In this document: positions 60,098 through 64,000 of the stretch, in pieces
How the letters are laid out: every line of letters begins with the position of its first letter
Numbering within the stretch: position 1 is the stretch's first letter
NCBI GenBank assembly: GCA_965153455.1
Contig: OZ234501.1
Coordinates: 1,550,001-1,614,000 of the forward strand
Direction: 5' to 3'
DNA: 64,000 nt
From: Sphagnum compactum
Taxonomy: Eukaryota > Bryophyta > Sphagnopsida > Sphagnales
The notes under the pieces: generated by a model
The model's input: only the letters and a program-made list of their open reading frames with translations
Told to the model about the DNA's origin: nothing
Databases searched by the model: none
Translations under genes and position numbers: made by a program

Positions 60098-63000
60098 ATG
60101 CTAAGCTTATTTGCTTTATCCTCCTCTATGCAAATCCTTTTGCTTTCTCCCCTCCTTATGCAAAACTACCTTATAACTTTTCTCTCGCCATATTCTTTCT
60201 ATATTTATCGCTTCGCATTTTTATCGCTCAAATATTCTCTCGCATCGCTTTTACCTTTCCTAACCTTACGCTTCCCTTTGCCTCACTTCTCTTAATCCTT
60301 TTCGCTCTTTGCCCATCCTTTACATAATTTCCCGCTCTCTCCAAATTTTGCTAAACCTTTTTACTTCTCTTCCCTTTATGTTATACTTTTTTACTTTTCA
60401 CCACTTTCTGTCAATTCCTTTTATGTCTTTCCTTGTTATTCTCGGTTCCCCCTTCCCCCCCCTTATTATAACTTTACTCCAAAGATTACGTCATCCCCCT
60501 TGTCTCAAACCCTCTAACCGTGCACAAAAATTATTTTCTAACAAAATTACAAATATTTGTCCCTAAATCCTATACTTTAACACCTTCCTTTAGGGTTTAG
60601 CACTGAGACCAATTCACTTTGGCAACATTAACAATATTCTGAAGAGCATTAGGAGGTGTCGGATGCTAACAGGCTGCTACATCACGAAGAGAATAAATTC
60701 GGATCCAATATTAAGTCTTCAGAGCCTCTGATCTTTATTCGAACGTCCATCGGTTGTGGACGTGAATTCCACCATCCGTAGAATGCGTGACCGGATTGCA
60801 ACCGTCGATGGTCGCAGATGCCCATTCTCGTACATAATTTTGTCGCGCGTCAGTAGACTTGGCGTTATACTTTTGATGCATCGGACTGCCAGATTCCCGA
60901 AACCTGCAAACCATCGCCGGCATGCAATATCTGAGCGATCCTGGGTTGATAATATGGAGAGATGTAGATCCTGTTTAAGAGCTTCGTGTAGAAGGAGGGC
61001 GTTGATAAAGTGCTCGCCGGTTTTTTCTTTTGGGCTCTGTTGGTGTGATGCACGAGAGGTTTGCGGTCCCTCCGCTGGGAATGTCCCTGTGAAGGAGTAC
61101 ATTTTTGCGTGTCTTTGTGCGGTCCGAGGTTTCACGATGTATCTGGAAGGATACCGTGAGTCTAATTTTTTCTAGGCTGCTCCTGATGTTGGTTCCACGT
61201 GTAGAGGTGATCGTACGGCGAACTCCGTGGGTGCTACGGAGCCTGGACCGGGTGCTTGAGAATCTACGGTTGCAGGCTGAAGTGTGGTACTCGATGATTG
61301 TAGTGAATGCTCTCTCCCTTTTCACGTTGCACGGGAGTGCTTCGGTGCCTGATGATGCAACGTTCTGAATGAATTGGTAGCATCGAAATTAATTTTACCA
61401 GGATGTCTGACCACAACTTCTTTGGGTACCGCACCCTGATCTGGAAATTGCACGCCACATATAAGCTTTTAAGACATTCTCCTCATAAATCCAGCATACT
61501 TTGACATCGTGTCTCATATTGTACCGATGCAGGGAACTCCTGTGCAAGCGTGCCACAGTCAGGTTACCTTGATAGGAATGATGAGCCGATTGATTCAATA
61601 GTGAAGGCCACCCTTGCAGCAACATCTGTAACCGGTGTGCCGTGGAGGAGAAGAACCGTGGATTCCTGGGAGCTTGCTTTTGGATCCCATGCAGGTTTGA
61701 TTCCTTCGGAAGTTGCTGCAGGGACTCTCCTCGCTCACAAGAGCTTCTATGTATGGATCCCCAATTAGATGGAGCATACCTCGGTCTGCCCCTGTGGCAA
61801 TGATCTCAGCAATCTCGGAGATGCTATGGGAGGATGTGTTTTGTCGGTCAAAAAGATTGATGACCGACTGTATAGGACGAGAAGACGTTGCCTTCGGCCC
61901 AAAGAAGGTTCCAAGTGCTGCAGACGTGCTGCGGGTGGCATTCCTCGACTTCTACCGAGGGCTTGGTATGCTGAAGAGCTCCAGGTTTCATACATTTTCT
62001 ACCTTTGAGGCTCAAAGTGCTCGAGACTCTGGCCTTGGGTACTCTCATCTTTTCTCTTCCTATTTGTAGCCACTTGTCATTTTCTTCTTCTATTTCACAG
62101 TTCTTCCGTGCTCTGACCTGTCCGGCGGATGTTCACGTGTTTTCTTTGTCCTATCTTTGTTTTTATGCTGACCTGATATGTTGCCATCTACTCTTTGGGC
62201 CCTTGTCGCTTCGAGTTGTTGCTGCAATCAAATTTACTTCGCTTGATTGTTGCGTGTGTCTGGAGGCATGCATCTCGACTGGCTGTTAACTCCTTGTTTC
62301 TCTCCTGCTTACACTCTTTCTAGGAGATCGCTCATCCTGCCATCGTAACGTGCATCTCCCTTGTGAATGAACCGAGACCGGAACCCTGACAATCCTTGCG
62401 GGGATATTGTGGCAGCTCCTTGAACATGGCTGCTTTTGCAAAAATATTACAGCAATATGAGAGGGTTGTTTGACTTCTTCCGGCCTTGTTGATCTCCTAT
62501 CTCGGATATCATGATCCTATTCAAAGCACAACAGTTTCGGAAAGTCACCGTTTATCCTCCTCCAACTTAGACCGAAGTTCTGGACACCTTGCTTTGGCAA
62601 CACAAACAGAGATAGATTTTGAGTATTCGGAGCATGCACAGTGTCTACGTTTTAGCCGACGGCTCGTCTTTCTCGGAGTTTTCTTCTTGTGCTGCAAGCC
62701 TGGGAGGATGAGTTTCTCCGAATGGACGATGCGTTTTTCACAACTTTTGCTCACAATAGTTGCAATGAGATTTGTTTCTCGGTTACGAGTGTTTCGACTA
62801 CTTTGGAGTGGTCGGGTGCTCTTTTCATACGACAGTTGCCGGGGGTTGGTGCAGGTCACCGGTTTGTTTATAACTCAAAGCTATATGCATCATGTGGATC
62901 GTGCTGACATCAATTCCTCCGAGAAGGTTGACGACTCTTGTTCCTGATCTGCAAGGTCAATTCTGCAACTATTGAGACGGCTGATAGAAGGACTGGTCTG

Positions 63001-64000
63001 AATTGGTCGACAGCTAGGAAGAACATTTGAAACCTGTATGATATATGAACTGGAAAAAATGTGGACTTCTGAAAGTGTACGATTTGCTTGGATATGGCAG
63101 ATAAGTCAACTTATGGGGAAGGTGGAGGTCACATTCGCAGAGCGTTTCACGTCAGGTAATCAGCAGCAGGCCGTGGCAGCACTGAGACCCATTCACCGAA
63201 CAGCCCCTCACCGTCTGACGTATTTACCGGGTATGATAAAAATCATTACCGTTGTCGAACACGGGTTCACATTTTTAGTGGTTTTGTATGGAGGCATCCC
63301 TTTCACCTTAAAGAGCCAAATCCAAGTGCATAAATTGTTGCTGTCGGTGCATTCATAAGGTTGATACGTTCGTGAGGCAAGAAGCGTCGGAGCCTCCCAT
63401 GTTGTGCTGTGGTTGTATTACTTACGGAAAATTTGAAGCTCGTTGAGATCATCCGTAGATTTCCGGTTCCGTAGATTGGGGATCAGGACTGTCGGAATGG
63501 ATCCTTGTAGTTTCTTTCAGCGGTTTGGTGGTTTTTCTGGCAGGTTTGCTTGGTGTGAAGTTTAGGGCATTTGGAGGGTGTTCACTGTGTTTCTGTTGCG
63601 ATGATGCATGAGTTTTTTGCAATGAAGATCTGGGGGCAGAGCATCTGAATGACCTAATAACCATCTACTATTAGAGACAATCCAGATTTTGATCAGGAAA
63701 TAAATGAGGCAGCAAGTGTTTTACTGCACACAACATCTATGTTTTACATACATACATGACTGCACTTTTTTTCTAATGGAATTCTTGAAACTCTATAGCT
63801 ATGTATGTGTGTAGGATTGCCGATTGTAGTAATGGATGAGTTGAAATTGATTTCTTGCTTAGCATCTGGAGATTTGCAATTGTGTCAGAAGAAGCAATTG
63901 TGCTCATGAGGCAAGCTGCAGCTTGAGTTGAGTTGAGAGAGTTTTTGGAGGTCTTTTCTGCTGACTAGGAGAACATGACGTATGCAATGTTGTTTCATGG
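60098..64000. other. Array tail and unassigned right end
   Basis: 60098-60470 is a decayed continuation of the CTTTAYCC array. From 60.6 kb composition becomes balanced, with moderate ORFs on both strands (for example + 61105-61368, reading LVPRVEVIVRRTPWVLRSLD, and + 62486-62947). None matches a family I know, and I could not link them by splice sites. They may be exons of an unrecognised gene or chance frames. Confidence 0.3.

Overview
This is a nuclear window from a eukaryote of the green lineage, most likely a streptophyte (charophyte alga or bryophyte grade). The evidence is GT-AG spliced exons of recognisable plant families (a nucleobase-ascorbate transporter, a PRP40C-like WW/FF protein, a plant family with a MASSLNGL motif), plant-type CCCTAAA repeats, and long AT-rich, repeat-dense intergenic DNA. 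No species can be named from the sequence alone. Gene density is low. I recognise one intact multi-exon gene; most other recognisable genes are truncated or broken.

Left arm (1-10.2 kb, + strand). An apparently intact five-exon gene (1351-3184, 470 aa) encodes a Fe(II)/2-oxoglutarate dioxygenase, probably TET/JBP-like, with an N-terminal HxxGxxH zinc finger. It is followed by the 5' half of a nucleobase-ascorbate transporter gene (3609-5362) with a frameshift, which runs directly into an N- and C-truncated PRP40C-like gene (about 5640-10110) carrying an in-frame stop. The last two look like juxtaposed relics.

Middle (10.2-45.7 kb). This is mostly AT-rich intergenic DNA. It contains an orphan 151-codon ORF (18319-18774) and a 2.8 kb satellite of 176-bp monomers (22074-24895) with a six-monomer higher-order repeat. 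Minus-strand exon groups follow, for a secreted Ig-like-repeat protein and a MASSLNGL-family protein (25.0-27.1 kb). There are two inverted copies of a roughly 390-bp element with GGCCAC inverted termini (20.9 and 30.8 kb), a 1,006-bp pogo-like element with a TA target duplication (35208-36213), and several local duplications (39.3-42.8 kb and 43.1-43.8 kb).

Right arm (45.7-64 kb). A 4.8 kb relic (45713-50478) carries C2H2 fingers, an OrsD-like region, a RecQ-type helicase core and C-terminal zinc knuckles. This is the architecture of fungal telomere-linked helicases. It is broken by three stops and two frameshifts. A SERAC1-like alpha/beta-hydrolase fragment lies at 52.9-53.9 kb. From about 54 kb the sequence becomes repeat-rich with C-runs, then holds an interstitial (CCCTAAA)n tract (58469-58563) and a 1.3 kb degenerate CGCTTTA/CCCG array (58564-59884) interrupted at its end by a 202-bp fold-back element. 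The final 3.5 kb has no gene I recognise.

The most unusual content is the helicase relic about 8 kb from telomere-type repeats and their unusual satellite (a fossil-subtelomere signature), the TET/JBP-like gene, and the six-mer higher-order satellite. Exon boundaries were placed by eye from splice motifs, phase and family similarity; none was checked against transcripts.
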